Below, one piece after another: positions 33,159 through 43,598 of a DNA stretch of 64,000 bases. Each line of letters opens with the position of its first letter. Position 1 is the stretch's first letter. Origin of the DNA: an uncultured Alphaproteobacteria bacterium (GTDB taxonomy: Bacteria > Pseudomonadota > Alphaproteobacteria > Methylaequorales > Methylaequoraceae); assembly GCA_902537615.1 (NCBI GenBank), contig CACBBU010000005.1, positions 1 to 64,000 of the forward strand. Direction: 5' to 3'. The notes beneath the pieces were generated by a model. The model saw only the letters and a list, made by a program, of their open reading frames with translations, had not been told where the DNA came from and searched no databases. The position numbers were made by a program, and so were the translations under genes.

Positions 33159-35819
33159 ATGAAATTAAAACAACCTGATATAAATGGATTGTTAAAAAAA
33201 AGTCACAAAGTTTCAAAACCAACACCTATGATGGCCCAATACCTTGAGGTTAAAGAAAGGCATAAAGAGTATTTATTATTTTATAGAATGGGTGATTTCT
33301 ATGAACTGTTTTTTGAAGATGCAGAAGTTGCAGCCTCTAACTTAGGAATAGCCCTAACCAAAAGAGGAAAAATTGGAGACAAAGATATTCCAATGTGTGG
33401 TGTTCCCTATCATTCAGCTCAAACTTATTTATCACGATTAATAAAACAGGGCTTTAAGGTGGCAATTGCCGAACAGTTAGGGGAAAGTGAGGAGGAATCA
33501 AAAAGTCAAAAAATTTTTAAAAGAGATGTGGTACGAATAATTACTCCTGGAACCATAATAGAAGATTCACTTCTAGACTCCAAAAATAATAATAATTTAC
33601 TAAGTATTTTTTTGAATAAAGGCCTAATTTCTATTGCTTGGGTTGATATGACTTCTGGACTTATTAAGCTTGAACGAATTGAAGGGAAAAACTTTCTTCA
33701 GTATCTTACAGAATCAATACATAAGATTGAGCCCGGTGAAATAATTGTTTCTGAGGAAATAAAAAACTCAAAAATTTTAAATGAAAAACTGGGTATTTTT
33801 GATAAGCAAATTTCTTATATCCCTCATACTTTTTATGATCACAGAAATAATACGGACGTAATAAATAATTTTTTTGATATAAAAAAAATACAATCTCTTG
33901 CCGATCTCAATCAGACCGATATAGCTGTTATTGGCGCACTTATAAATTACCTTAAATTAACTCAAAAAAATAACATTCCAAAAATAAGAAATGTAGAAAT
34001 TATCTCTAGAGAAAAATTTATGCAAATAGATATGTTTACTTTAAAAAGCCTGGAAATATTTGAGCGTTATGATGGAGTAAAAAAAGGAAGTCTCATTGAT
34101 ACAATTGATAAAACACAGACAGCTTGCGGTGCCCGAATGCTTCGATATTTTTTAAAAGCTCCATTAATAGATAATAAAGAAATAGAGTTTAGGCATAATT
34201 TAATAGAATCATTTCTTTATAATTTCAGTACGCTAGAAATTATCATAAAACTCTTGGCAAGTGTTCCTGATCTTGAAAGAGCGTTAGCAAGAGTTACAGC
34301 AGGGACTAATAATCCAAGAGATTTAATTTTAATAAAACAGTTTATAAATTTTACAAAAAAAATTTTTCGTGAGCTGGAAAATCTCAAAGAAAAAAATTTA
34401 CATAAATTAATTCCTGATAAAAAGGTTATTGATAAAGCAACGACAATTGAAAAATTAATTGATAAAAACATTGAAGATACTCCTCCCATTAATCTTAACG
34501 ATGGTGGTGTTATAAAGAGTTCAGTTGATAAAAGATTAGATGAACTCAGAAATATAAAACAAATAAAAACTGAAGAAATTATTAAACTTCAAGAAAAATA
34601 TAGTCTTGAGACTAATGTTAATAATTTAAAAATTAAATTTAATAATTTTCATGGCTACTTTATTGAAGTTACAAAAAAACACACATCAAATATTGATAGC
34701 TGTGAAACTATTGATTTTATAATGATACAAAACACTGTTAATGCATCAAGATATCAAACAGAGGAACTGAGAAAAATTTCACATGAAATAGAATCATCAG
34801 TTGATGAATCAATCCAATTAGAATTGAAAATTTATGAAGAAATTTGTTTAACAATACTTAAGGCCTCAGACGACTTATCTATTTTGACTGAAAAAATGGC
34901 GTTCGTTGATGTTATAAGTAATTTTGCTCATCTTGCAGAATTAAGAAATTATATTAAGCCTAAATTATTAGCTAGCAATTCAATTAATATTCTTAATGGT
35001 AGGCATCCTGTAGTGGAGGAAGGATTAAAAAATAAAGGAGAAGAATTCACCCCTAACAATTGTGAAATGAATGAACATGAAAACATATGGTTGATGACAG
35101 GACCAAATATGGCTGGGAAAAGTACTTTTTTAAGACAAATAGCGATTATTGCTCTGTTAAATCAAATTGGATCTTATGTTCCCGCAGAAAAAGCAAGTAT
35201 AGGAGTTTTTGATAAAATTTTTACAAGAATTGGAGCATCAGATAATCTTTCTGAAGGCATGTCTACATTTATGATGGAGATGATTGAAACCTCAAGAATT
35301 GTAAATGAAGCTACAAAATCCTCCTTAGTTATCTTAGATGAGCTAGGAAGAGGAACCTCATCAGAGGATGGTCTGGCCATTGCGTATTCAGTTCTTGAGT
35401 TTATAGCTTTAAAAATAAAATGCCTTACATTGTTTGCAACGCATTATAAAGATCTATGTGAAATGAGTGATAAGCACTCCGAAATACTAAACAAGACGTT
35501 AGCAATCAAAAAGTGGAATAATGAAATAATTTTTCACTACAAGGTAATTGATGGTATTTCAGAAGGATCATTTGGTATCCATGTAGCAAATCTAGCCGGA
35601 ATAAATAAATCAATAATTTCACGTGCAAGCCAGGTTCTAAAATCTATTGATAAAAAGGATGTAGAATTAGGTAAAGAAGATTTTGATTTTAATGATCAAG
35701 ATGAAAAAAAGGACAATGAAATATCAAAGTTTTTACAAAAGCTTGACCTGGACAATCTGTCTCCAAAAGAATCATTAGATATTTTATATGCACTAAAAAA
35801 AAATTATTTCATTGAATGA
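33159..35819 (+). CDS. mutS: DNA mismatch repair protein MutS
   Basis: An 886-residue MutS1. The mismatch-reading motif is near residue 42 (LLFYRMGDFYELFFEDA, containing the Phe-x-Glu element). The connector, core and clamp domains follow, and the C-terminal ATPase has TGPNMAGKSTFLRQ (Walker A), LVILDELGRGTSSEDG (Walker B) and FATHYKDL. It detects mismatches and starts repair. It heads the run mutS-glnD-murJ-trpS, typical of Alphaproteobacteria, and overlaps glnD by 4 bases. Confidence 0.97.
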   Translation: MKLKQPDINGLLKKSHKVSKPTPMMAQYLEVKERHKEYLLFYRMGDFYELFFEDAEVAASNLGIALTKRGKIGDKDIPMCGVPYHSAQTYLSRLIKQGFKVAIAEQLGESEEESKSQKIFKRDVVRIITPGTIIEDSLLDSKNNNNLLSIFLNKGLISIAWVDMTSGLIKLERIEGKNFLQYLTESIHKIEPGEIIVSEEIKNSKILNEKLGIFDKQISYIPHTFYDHRNNTDVINNFFDIKKIQSLADLNQTDIAVIGALINYLKLTQKNNIPKIRNVEIISREKFMQIDMFTLKSLEIFERYDGVKKGSLIDTIDKTQTACGARMLRYFLKAPLIDNKEIEFRHNLIESFLYNFSTLEIIIKLLASVPDLERALARVTAGTNNPRDLILIKQFINFTKKIFRELENLKEKNLHKLIPDKKVIDKATTIEKLIDKNIEDTPPINLNDGGVIKSSVDKRLDELRNIKQIKTEEIIKLQEKYSLETNVNNLKIKFNNFHGYFIEVTKKHTSNIDSCETIDFIMIQNTVNASRYQTEELRKISHEIESSVDESIQLELKIYEEICLTILKASDDLSILTEKMAFVDVISNFAHLAELRNYIKPKLLASNSINILNGRHPVVEEGLKNKGEEFTPNNCEMNEHENIWLMTGPNMAGKSTFLRQIAIIALLNQIGSYVPAEKASIGVFDKIFTRIGASDNLSEGMSTFMMEMIETSRIVNEATKSSLVILDELGRGTSSEDGLAIAYSVLEFIALKIKCLTLFATHYKDLCEMSDKHSEILNKTLAIKKWNNEIIFHYKVIDGISEGSFGIHVANLAGINKSIISRASQVLKSIDKKDVELGKEDFDFNDQDEKKDNEISKFLQKLDLDNLSPKESLDILYALKKNYFIE

Positions 35820-38365
35820 TGTTAAAATTATCCAACGACAATTTAAAAAATATTGATTCTGTTAAAAAATTTTTTTTAACGAAAAAAAATAAAATTAAAG
35901 AAGAATTTTATTACAATCATAAAGGAATAAAATGTTGTAAACTTAACTCAGACCTTACTGATGTATTAATAAAAAAAATTTTTCAATTAACAAATCCTTT
36001 AAAGTTAGCTAATCACGATTTTTTAATTTGTGCAGTAGGAGGGTATGGAAGAAGACATTTAGCACCCTATTCAGATATAGATTTACTTTTTGTATATAAC
36101 CAAAAAATTCCAGAAAAAGAATTAAAAAGAACAATTGAACAAATTCTCTATCCTTTGTGGGATTTAGGAATGAAAATTGGGCATGCTGTTAGAACTTTTA
36201 AAGAAGTAATATCTTTTTCTAAAAAAGAACAGATTATAAAAACTTCTATTTTAGATGCCAGATTAATATTAGGTTGTAATCAAGTTTTTAAAAATATTAT
36301 TGCACAATATACTCAGGAATTTTCAAAAAAAGCGCGAATTTTCTTAAAAGAAAAAGTTGATGAGAGAAAAAAAAATATTCAAAAAATTGGTTTTGACTAC
36401 TTTAAAAATGAACCAAATTTGAAGGAAAGTGAGGGCTCGCTAAGAGATATAAATTTAATACACTGGTGTCTTAAAATACTAAAAATTTCACAAAAGAAAA
36501 ACGTAAATAACTTTGATGATTATTTGAATCTTAATGAAAAAAAAAAAATTTCTAAGTCGCTCAATTTTTTACTTACCTTAAGATGTTTTACACATTACAT
36601 AAGCCAAAGACAAAATGATAAACTTACATTTGACTTACAAAAAACTATAGCTGACAAAATTAAAATCACAGGAAAAATTGATGAACAGAGTGCAACTGAA
36701 CTTTTGATGAAAGACTATTTTAAACAAATAAAGCAAATAAAAACACTCACTCAAGTTTTGTCAGAATCAGTAAATAATCAGATAAGAAATAAAAAAGTTA
36801 AAGGTGCTTCCATAATAAAAAATTTCCAAATGAATCTTTTTAAAAATATCTTTGAAAATAATTTTTCAGTTGAAGACCAACGATTTGTTTTAAACAATTC
36901 AAAAAAAATCAATAGAGAGGAATTATTTTCTAATATTAATTTAGAATTCTTTAAAAAAATATTTTTTTCAAAGTTAAACAACAAATTTTTATTTTTAAAT
37001 GATATTGGGTTATTGGAAAAAATGATTCCAGAGTTTTCAAAGATAGATACACTTCCACAATTTGATAGATTTCATTCTTTGAGTGTGGGTCAACATACAT
37101 TGAAAGCATTAAGTACATTAAAAAATTTGCAAGATAATAATGACGAATCTTACAAATTTGCTAATAAAGTTTTTAAGAAAGTAAAGAATAAAAACTCACT
37201 TTTTTACGCTGTTCTTCTTCATGATATTGGTAAAGGTCTTGGAGGAGAACATAACTTAAAAGGAGCTAAAAAGGCAAAAAAAATAATTCTTAATTTGAAT
37301 GAAAATAAAGATACTGCAAAAGAAACAGTTTGGTTAATAGAAAATCATATGTTGCTAAGTGAATTTGCTTTCAAAAAAGATATTGAGGACGACTCAGTTA
37401 TAAAAAAAATTTGTGAAAAAATAGATACTATTGATAGATTAAATAACCTTTATCTTCTAACCGTTTCAGATATTTCGGCCGTAGACCATGGAATTTGGAA
37501 TGACTGGAAAGCGAGACTTCTAAAAAATTTGTATGCTAAAATTCAAAGTGAAGTTTTAAAACCAGTCAAAAATAAAAGCTTGAATCATAAGATTGCAAAA
37601 ATAAAAGAAACTGTTCTTTTATCTTCAAAAAAAATTAATAAAACTGAGATTGAAAGTTTTTCAAAGATCACCTATCCAAATTATTGGTTACTGCAAAGCC
37701 ATGATTCAATAAAATTTCAAATTGAAAACTTTTTTTTGGGAAAGAAAGAAAAATTAAGATTTGATTATGTAATTAAAAAAATAAGCAGACAAAATTTTTT
37801 AGAAATTACTGTTGTAACAAACGATAGACCGTCTTTATTTTTAGATTTTATATCAATATTTTTGTTTGAAAATTTATCAGTTCATGAGGCGAGAATATTC
37901 ACATTTGATGATGGAACAGTGATAGATAGATTTGTAGTTTCGTCAAATGTAAAATTTAAACTTATAAAAAACGGTTCAAAAGGCAAAATCAACTCCATAG
38001 ATAAAAAGTTAATAGAATTGAAAAAAAATAAACCCTTAAAAATTTTACAAAGTAAAACAGCCCAGAAAAAAAGACTCTTAGAAAGAACAGAAGTAAAATT
38101 TGATAATAGCTCATCTGCAACTTATACCGTTTTGGAAGTAACAACTAATGACAGACCAGCACTTCTTTATGATATTTCAAGAATCTTACTAAATAAAAGA
38201 TTGGTTATATCTATGGCAAAAATTTCAACTAACGGTGACTTTGTTGAGGATAGTTTTCATTTAAGAAACGAATTCGGAATGAAAATTGATAATAAAAAAA
38301 TAATGTTAGAATTACAAAAAGAAATAATTAAAACTCTAAAAGAAGGGCTTAACAATGTTTCTTAA
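35816..38365 (+). CDS. glnD: bifunctional PII uridylyltransferase / uridylyl-removing enzyme
   Basis: An 849-residue GlnD, the nitrogen sensor that uridylylates PII proteins. The nucleotidyltransferase domain has VGGYGRRHLAPYSDIDLLFV near residue 75. The HD hydrolase domain has FHSLSVGQHTLKAL and AVLLHDIGKGLGGEH (about 410-480). Two ACT domains follow near residues 660-740 (VTNDRPSLFLDFISIF) and 780-849 (VTTNDRPALLYDISRILL). It is coupled to mutS (4-base overlap) and to murJ (11-base overlap). Confidence 0.95.
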   Translation: MMLKLSNDNLKNIDSVKKFFLTKKNKIKEEFYYNHKGIKCCKLNSDLTDVLIKKIFQLTNPLKLANHDFLICAVGGYGRRHLAPYSDIDLLFVYNQKIPEKELKRTIEQILYPLWDLGMKIGHAVRTFKEVISFSKKEQIIKTSILDARLILGCNQVFKNIIAQYTQEFSKKARIFLKEKVDERKKNIQKIGFDYFKNEPNLKESEGSLRDINLIHWCLKILKISQKKNVNNFDDYLNLNEKKKISKSLNFLLTLRCFTHYISQRQNDKLTFDLQKTIADKIKITGKIDEQSATELLMKDYFKQIKQIKTLTQVLSESVNNQIRNKKVKGASIIKNFQMNLFKNIFENNFSVEDQRFVLNNSKKINREELFSNINLEFFKKIFFSKLNNKFLFLNDIGLLEKMIPEFSKIDTLPQFDRFHSLSVGQHTLKALSTLKNLQDNNDESYKFANKVFKKVKNKNSLFYAVLLHDIGKGLGGEHNLKGAKKAKKIILNLNENKDTAKETVWLIENHMLLSEFAFKKDIEDDSVIKKICEKIDTIDRLNNLYLLTVSDISAVDHGIWNDWKARLLKNLYAKIQSEVLKPVKNKSLNHKIAKIKETVLLSSKKINKTEIESFSKITYPNYWLLQSHDSIKFQIENFFLGKKEKLRFDYVIKKISRQNFLEITVVTNDRPSLFLDFISIFLFENLSVHEARIFTFDDGTVIDRFVVSSNVKFKLIKNGSKGKINSIDKKLIELKKNKPLKILQSKTAQKKRLLERTEVKFDNSSSATYTVLEVTTNDRPALLYDISRILLNKRLVISMAKISTNGDFVEDSFHLRNEFGMKIDNKKIMLELQKEIIKTLKEGLNNVS

Positions 38366-39923
38366 AATAATTTCAATTCTGGGTTCACTAACATTTTTAA
38401 GTAGGATTTTGGGTTATTTAAGAGATCTATTAATTGCGAAAATAATAGGTGCTGGTTTGGTGTCAGATGCATTCTTCATTTCTTTTAAATTACCTAATCT
38501 CTTTAGAAGACTTTTTGGTGAAGGTGCCATGAACTCAGCATTCATTCCTGTGATCTCAGGGACTAAGAGTAAATTTGGAAAAAATAAGTCAGATGAATTT
38601 TTTTCTTTAATTTTTTCCTCATTACTAATTTTTCTTTTAATTTTATTAATTATTGCAGAAATTTTTATGCCCCTCATTGTAAAGTTGATTGCACCTGGTT
38701 TTACAGATGATCCTAATAAATTTTTTCTTACTGTTGATCTATCACGGTTAACTTTTCCTTTTGTTTTTTTCATTTGTTTAACTTCATTAGCAGGGGCTTA
38801 TTTAAATACTTTAGGACGATTCGCTGCAATGGCACTAACCCCGATTATTCTTAATTTAACAATAATCTTTTGTTTGTTAATTTTTTTAAGAACTAATGAC
38901 AAAGTGATTGTGTCCAATTATTTAAGTCTATCCATTTCTGTGGCAGGTCTAATACAGTTGTTATGGATAATTTTTAGTTTAAAAAAAAACAGTATTAAAC
39001 TCAAATTTTTGTCTTTTCAAAATTCTGCTTTTAAAAACAGAAAAAAAGAAATAAAAAATTTTTTAATTTTGTTAGCTCCGGCAGTCATAGGTAACGGAGC
39101 TTATCAAATTAACCTTTTAATAGATATGATATTAGCTTCAACCTTGCCTGATGGTTCTATTTCATACCTGTACTTCGCTGACAGAGTAAATCAACTTCCG
39201 CTAGGTGTTTTAGGAATTGCGATTAGTACTGCTTTACTTCCTATACTTTCTAAACATGTAAAGGAGCGCAATGTAATTGAAGCAAATGAAAGTATAACAG
39301 AATCAATAAAATTTGGGATCTATTTTTCTGTTCCTGCATTAGTAGGAATTTTTTTATTATCCAACCAAATAATTAGTTTTTTGTTCTTACGAGGTGAATT
39401 TTCATTAGAAGACTCAAAACTTACATCATCTGCATTGACAGCTCTTGGTTTTGGATTACCAGCTTTTATTTTAATAAAAATCTTAGTTGTTCCTTTTTTT
39501 GCGAATGAAGATACAAAGACTCCAATTAAAGTTTCTGTATTTTCAATGTCGCTTAACCTCATTCTTAATTTAATATTAATAAAAGAGTTTCTGCATGTTG
39601 GGTTGGCAATTGCTACTTCAGCCTCAGCTTGGGTAAATGCCCTGATTTTATTTTATATTCTTATCAAAAAACTTGGATACAAGTTAGATAAGTCAATTAT
39701 AGATGATACCTTAAAAATTTTATTTTCAGTATTTGTTATGGCATGTTCATTATTTTTAATGAAATATCTTGAGACAATAGATTTTGCTGTTTTTAATTTT
39801 TCTGATAGAAATAATTTATTGTTAATAATTAAAATTCTAATTGGAGGTATAATTTACCTTTTTGTTAGTCATTTAATTGGTATCAAGTATATCGATTTAA
39901 AAAAATGGTGGAAAAAAAATTAG
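38355..39923 (+). CDS. murJ: lipid II flippase MurJ
   Basis: A 522-residue membrane protein with about 14 helices, of the MviN/MurJ family. Family marks are the N-terminal FLSRILGYLRDLLIAKIIGAG, then PNLFRRLFGEGAMNSAFIPV and the later ADRVNQLPLGVLGIAISTALLP. It moves the peptidoglycan precursor lipid II across the inner membrane. Translation is coupled to glnD (11-base overlap) and to trpS (19-base overlap). Confidence 0.95.
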   Translation: MFLKIISILGSLTFLSRILGYLRDLLIAKIIGAGLVSDAFFISFKLPNLFRRLFGEGAMNSAFIPVISGTKSKFGKNKSDEFFSLIFSSLLIFLLILLIIAEIFMPLIVKLIAPGFTDDPNKFFLTVDLSRLTFPFVFFICLTSLAGAYLNTLGRFAAMALTPIILNLTIIFCLLIFLRTNDKVIVSNYLSLSISVAGLIQLLWIIFSLKKNSIKLKFLSFQNSAFKNRKKEIKNFLILLAPAVIGNGAYQINLLIDMILASTLPDGSISYLYFADRVNQLPLGVLGIAISTALLPILSKHVKERNVIEANESITESIKFGIYFSVPALVGIFLLSNQIISFLFLRGEFSLEDSKLTSSALTALGFGLPAFILIKILVVPFFANEDTKTPIKVSVFSMSLNLILNLILIKEFLHVGLAIATSASAWVNALILFYILIKKLGYKLDKSIIDDTLKILFSVFVMACSLFLMKYLETIDFAVFNFSDRNNLLLIIKILIGGIIYLFVSHLIGIKYIDLKKWWKKN

Positions 39924-40924
39924 ATAAAGGTTTGGTTTTTTCTGGAGTTCAGCCTACTGGTAACCTCCATTTGGGTAATTATTTGGGCGCGATAAAGAAC
40001 TGGGTTAGTTTGCAAAAAGAAAAATCCTGCATTTTTTGTATTGTAGATTTACATGCTATCACAGTTGCGGAAAATAGATCTAAGTTAAAAGAAAATACAT
40101 TAGAGGTAACGGCTGCTTATATTTCCTCTGGCATTGACCCAGAAAAAAGCAAGATTTTTGTTCAATCTAACGTCCCTGGGCACTCTGAATTAGCTTGGAT
40201 CTTAAGTTGTCATACCCCAATTGGATGGTTAAATAGAATGACACAGTTTAAAGATAAGGCTGGTAAAAATAAAGAAAAAGCACCTTTGGGTTTGTATTCA
40301 TACCCAGTTTTAATGGCTGCCGATATTTTGTTATATAAATCTGAATACGTACCTGTGGGTGAAGATCAAAAACAACATCTAGAACTTTCAAGAGATATTG
40401 CCCAAAGTTTTAACAGATTTCATAATAATGATTTTTTTCCAATACCAGAACCTTTAATAATGGGATTAGCTACAAGAGTAATGAGTTTAAAAGATGGAAC
40501 AAAAAAAATGAGTAAGTCCGACCCCTCTGATTATTCTAGAATTAATATGACAGATAACACTGATGATATTAGAAAAAAAATTCAAAAAGCAAAAACAGAC
40601 TCTCTTCCTTTTCCTGATAACAGCGAAAACTTAGAATCAAGACCAGAAATAAATAACCTTTTGAATATTTTCTGTTCGATGAGTGAAATGAGTATAGATA
40701 AACTTATAAGAGAATACTCAGGTAAGGATTTTAAAAAATTTAAAGAAGATTTGTTTGAGATCATTAATAATGAGATCTCAAGAGTTTCAGTAGAAATGCA
40801 TAAATTATTATCTGATAAATCTTACTTAGAGAATTTATTAAAAAAAGGAGCTGAAGAGGCAAGAGAAATTGCGAATAATAATATGCGAGAAATAAAAAAA
40901 TTAATTAATTTTTATGACCTATGA
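39905..40924 (+). CDS. trpS: tryptophanyl-tRNA synthetase
   Basis: A 339-residue class I synthetase. The HIGH-type motif reads PTGNLHLGNYLGAI near residue 17, the KMSKS loop reads KKMSKSDPSDYSRI near residue 200, and VGEDQKQHLELSRDIA lies between. It charges tRNA-Trp. Its start lies inside the murJ 3' end and its stop overlaps the next gene by 4 bases. Confidence 0.97.
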   Translation: MVEKKLDKGLVFSGVQPTGNLHLGNYLGAIKNWVSLQKEKSCIFCIVDLHAITVAENRSKLKENTLEVTAAYISSGIDPEKSKIFVQSNVPGHSELAWILSCHTPIGWLNRMTQFKDKAGKNKEKAPLGLYSYPVLMAADILLYKSEYVPVGEDQKQHLELSRDIAQSFNRFHNNDFFPIPEPLIMGLATRVMSLKDGTKKMSKSDPSDYSRINMTDNTDDIRKKIQKAKTDSLPFPDNSENLESRPEINNLLNIFCSMSEMSIDKLIREYSGKDFKKFKEDLFEIINNEISRVSVEMHKLLSDKSYLENLLKKGAEEAREIANNNMREIKKLINFYDL

Positions 40925-41838
40925 CATTTTATTTACCCATCGCTGAGATAGAAATAAATTTACTAATAATACTATTTTTTGGTTTTATTGTTGGTTTTAT
41001 GTCTGGACTATTTGGAGTTGGTGGAGGATTTTTAATGACACCGTTACTAATTTTCATGGGGATTCCTCCCTCAACAGCTGTTGGAACAGAATCAGTTCAA
41101 ATCCTGGGGTCTTCCGTTTCAGGAGCAATTGCTCATGGAAGGAAGAAAAATATTGATTATGAAATTGGAAGCTTCCTGCTGATAGGAGGAATATTTGGCT
41201 CCACCTTTGGAATAATGATTTTTAATTTTCTTAAAGAATCTGGAAACATAGACCTGATTATTAACATCCTATATGTAATTTTCCTGCTTGTTATAGGTGT
41301 TTTGATGTTCGTTGAAAGTATTTTTTCGCTAGTCAAAAAACCTACCGTTTTAAAAAAAACACACAAAAAAAAAAGAAATTTTTTAGATTATCTTCCTCTC
41401 AAATTAAGATTTAGACAATCAGGAATATATATGTCTGTGTTATTACCTGTACTTGTAGGTTCATTTACAGGTTTTTTAGCGTCGTTGATGGGAGTTGGTG
41501 GCGGGTTTGTAATGGTTCCAGCAATGATTTACCTATTTAGAATGGGAACAGTTTCTGCGATTGGAACTTCTCTATTTCAAATTGTTTTTGTGACATTAAA
41601 CGTTTCAATTCTTCAAGCTACATACAACTTATCAGTAGATTTAATACTTGCGGTTTTTTTATTGATTGGGGGTGTTATTGGTGCTCAATACGGATCAAAA
41701 TATACGTCAAAATTTAAAGGGGAGCAAATAAGAGTATTTTTAGCTATAATTGTTATTATTGTTTGTGTAAAGATGGGCTTAGAATTAATTAATGAGCCTC
41801 CAATGAATTCTAGAATAATTATTCAAGATGCGTTTTAA
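40921..41838 (+). CDS. TauE/SafE-family (sulfite/anion exporter-like) membrane protein
   Basis: A 305-residue protein with about eight membrane segments in two halves, each starting with the family repeat: FGFIVGFMSGLFGVGGGFLM near residue 19 and GSFTGFLASLMGVGGGFVM near residue 180. The family exports sulfite, sulfoacetate or related anions; the substrate here is unknown. The central cytoplasmic loop (residues 140-158) is strongly basic. It is followed, with an 11-base overlap, by a TIGR02186-type anchored protein, a pairing known in Alphaproteobacteria. Confidence 0.85.
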   Translation: MTFYLPIAEIEINLLIILFFGFIVGFMSGLFGVGGGFLMTPLLIFMGIPPSTAVGTESVQILGSSVSGAIAHGRKKNIDYEIGSFLLIGGIFGSTFGIMIFNFLKESGNIDLIINILYVIFLLVIGVLMFVESIFSLVKKPTVLKKTHKKKRNFLDYLPLKLRFRQSGIYMSVLLPVLVGSFTGFLASLMGVGGGFVMVPAMIYLFRMGTVSAIGTSLFQIVFVTLNVSILQATYNLSVDLILAVFLLIGGVIGAQYGSKYTSKFKGEQIRVFLAIIVIIVCVKMGLELINEPPMNSRIIIQDAF

Positions 41839-42547
41839 TTTTATAAAAATTATCTTTTTATTATTTTTCCTCCTTCACTCCTTTGGTGTTAAGTCAAACA
41901 TTTTAATTTTTGATGTTTCACAAAAAAAAGTTTCAGTATCTAATGATTTAAAAGATACTCATTTCACAATCTATGGATTTTCTGATTCCCCAACAAATCT
42001 AGTTTTGAAGATTACAGGACCAAATCAAAAGGTTGTTCTACAAAAAAAGAAAAAGGTATTTGGAATGTGGACTTGGAATAAAACAGGTGAATTTAGTTAC
42101 CCTAGTTTATTTCATTATTACACAAACATTAAAAGTAATGAGATTGATTTTCATGTTAAAAAAGATTTGGTAGATAATATCAAATTAATCGGAAAGGACG
42201 ATGATAACTTAAAAAAAGAATTAATTGAAAAAAAAATCTCAATTGATTTGTTTTCAATTAAAAATGAATCCTTTGAGCTATTGAGTGATGGGACTCCTGC
42301 ATTTTTCAAAATTCCAGTTAAGTTACCAAAAAACTCACCGCCTGGAAAATATTTGGTTTCAATGAATCTTATGGATCAAGGAAGTAAATTTGAAACAAAA
42401 AAAATACAAGTTTTTATAGAAAAACCTGGAATTAGTTCATTTATATTTGAGTTTGCGCATAAATTCTCATTTCTATATGGTGTTTTTTCTGCTATTATTG
42501 CAATTGGCTTAGGAATAACAGCAGGTTTTATCTTTAAAAAAAATTAG
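41828..42547 (+). CDS. TIGR02186-like membrane-anchored periplasmic protein
   Basis: A 239-residue protein with an N-terminal signal segment (IIFLLFFLLHSFGVKS), a periplasmic beta-rich region, and one C-terminal membrane helix (YGVFSAIIAIGLGITAGFIF). The segments VLKITGPNQKVVLQKKKKVFGMWTWN and FFKIPVKLPKNSPPGKYLVSM are what I recall of the alphaproteobacterial TIGR02186 family, encoded beside TauE/SafE permeases. Its function is unknown; it may be an accessory subunit of the neighbouring permease. It overlaps that gene by 11 bases. Confidence 0.7.
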   Translation: MRFNFIKIIFLLFFLLHSFGVKSNILIFDVSQKKVSVSNDLKDTHFTIYGFSDSPTNLVLKITGPNQKVVLQKKKKVFGMWTWNKTGEFSYPSLFHYYTNIKSNEIDFHVKKDLVDNIKLIGKDDDNLKKELIEKKISIDLFSIKNESFELLSDGTPAFFKIPVKLPKNSPPGKYLVSMNLMDQGSKFETKKIQVFIEKPGISSFIFEFAHKFSFLYGVFSAIIAIGLGITAGFIFKKN

Positions 42548-42551
42548 CATT

Positions 42552-43013
42552 ATGAGTAAGGAACTAACTTTTTTAGTAATTTTAGATGATACTCCTGAAA
42601 TGTATGATGCGTTAAGATATGCAGCGCAAAGGAGTGCTAGGAGCAACGGTAGGGTGGCAATTTTGTATACTTTTGACACTTTAGAATTTAGTCATTGGAA
42701 AGCCGTGGAAGATATAGCAGAAGCGGAATCAAGAGAGGAGGCAGAGTCAAAGATAAAAGAGTATGAAAATTTTATTCTTCAATTCACCGATAAGAAACCA
42801 AAAAAGTTTTTAATGAAGGGTGACAGAGTAGAATGCATTATAAATTTCTTATCGGACAATAAATTTATTTCAAATTTTGTCTTAGCTTCAAGCAATTCTG
42901 GCTCTGATACATTGATAAGCGCATTCACGGGAAAGCAAAGATCAAAACTTAAGGTACCGCTAACTATAATACCGTCAAACTTAAAAGAAGAAGAAATTGA
43001 CAAATTATCCTGA
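42552..43013 (+). CDS. universal stress protein (UspA family)
   Basis: A 153-residue UspA-fold protein. It starts with a beta strand LTFLVILDDTPEMYDALRYA, has an alpha/beta core, and ends with NFVLASSNSGSDTLISAFTGKQRSKLKVPLTIIPS, in which the usual ATP-binding glycine motif is only loosely kept (SNSGS). Such proteins are general stress factors. It lies between the TIGR02186-like gene (4 bases) and nfuA (18 bases), a frequent alphaproteobacterial order after trpS. Confidence 0.85.
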   Translation: MSKELTFLVILDDTPEMYDALRYAAQRSARSNGRVAILYTFDTLEFSHWKAVEDIAEAESREEAESKIKEYENFILQFTDKKPKKFLMKGDRVECIINFLSDNKFISNFVLASSNSGSDTLISAFTGKQRSKLKVPLTIIPSNLKEEEIDKLS

Positions 43014-43031
43014 ATTAATTATTTGTAAGAT

Positions 43032-43598
43032 ATGTTTATACAAACTGAAGAAACTCCTAACCCATTAACACTGAAGTTTATTCCAGGACAAGTTTTACTT
43101 GAAAGGGGTACTCAAGAGTTTAAATCAAAAAAGGCAGCTAAATCTAATACTTTAGCAAATATGTTATTTGAGGATGAAAACGTAGACGGTGTTTTTATTG
43201 GTAAAGATTTCATAACCATTACTAAATCCGATCAAGTTAATTGGGAATCACTAAAACCGTCTTTACTTTCAAAAATTCATGATTTTCTATCATCAGGAAA
43301 AAAAGTGGAAGGCCAAAATGATGATAAAAAAAAAATAAAAGAAAATTACAATAAAAAAGATTTAGAAATTGTTAATCAAATAAATGATCTTCTTGAAGAA
43401 AGAATAAAACCTGCTGTTGCTCAAGATGGAGGTGATATAAGTTTTGTAAAATTTGACAACGGAGTTGTGTATTTGGAGTTGCGAGGTGCATGTGCTGGTT
43501 GTCCAAGTTCTACGATTACACTTAAATCTGGAATTGAAAATATGCTTAAGTATTACATTCCAGAAATTGTATCAGTTGAAGCAGTAAACCAAAGTTAA
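43032..43598 (+). CDS. nfuA: NifU/Nfu-type iron-sulfur cluster carrier
   Basis: A 188-residue Nfu protein with an N-terminal Nfu_N domain (MFIQTEETPNPLTLKFIPGQ, residues 1-90) and a C-terminal NifU domain with the cluster-binding CxxC motif (LRGACAGCPSSTITL) near residue 153. It carries Fe-S clusters to target enzymes such as MiaB, encoded 6 kb downstream. The last base of its stop codon is the first base of the next gene's ATG (TAATG). Confidence 0.92.
   Translation: MFIQTEETPNPLTLKFIPGQVLLERGTQEFKSKKAAKSNTLANMLFEDENVDGVFIGKDFITITKSDQVNWESLKPSLLSKIHDFLSSGKKVEGQNDDKKKIKENYNKKDLEIVNQINDLLEERIKPAVAQDGGDISFVKFDNGVVYLELRGACAGCPSSTITLKSGIENMLKYYIPEIVSVEAVNQS

Noticed and set aside
42605-42625. 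GAGTGCTA match to a CIRCE half-site
   Set aside because: It lies inside the universal stress protein coding region and has no paired arm.
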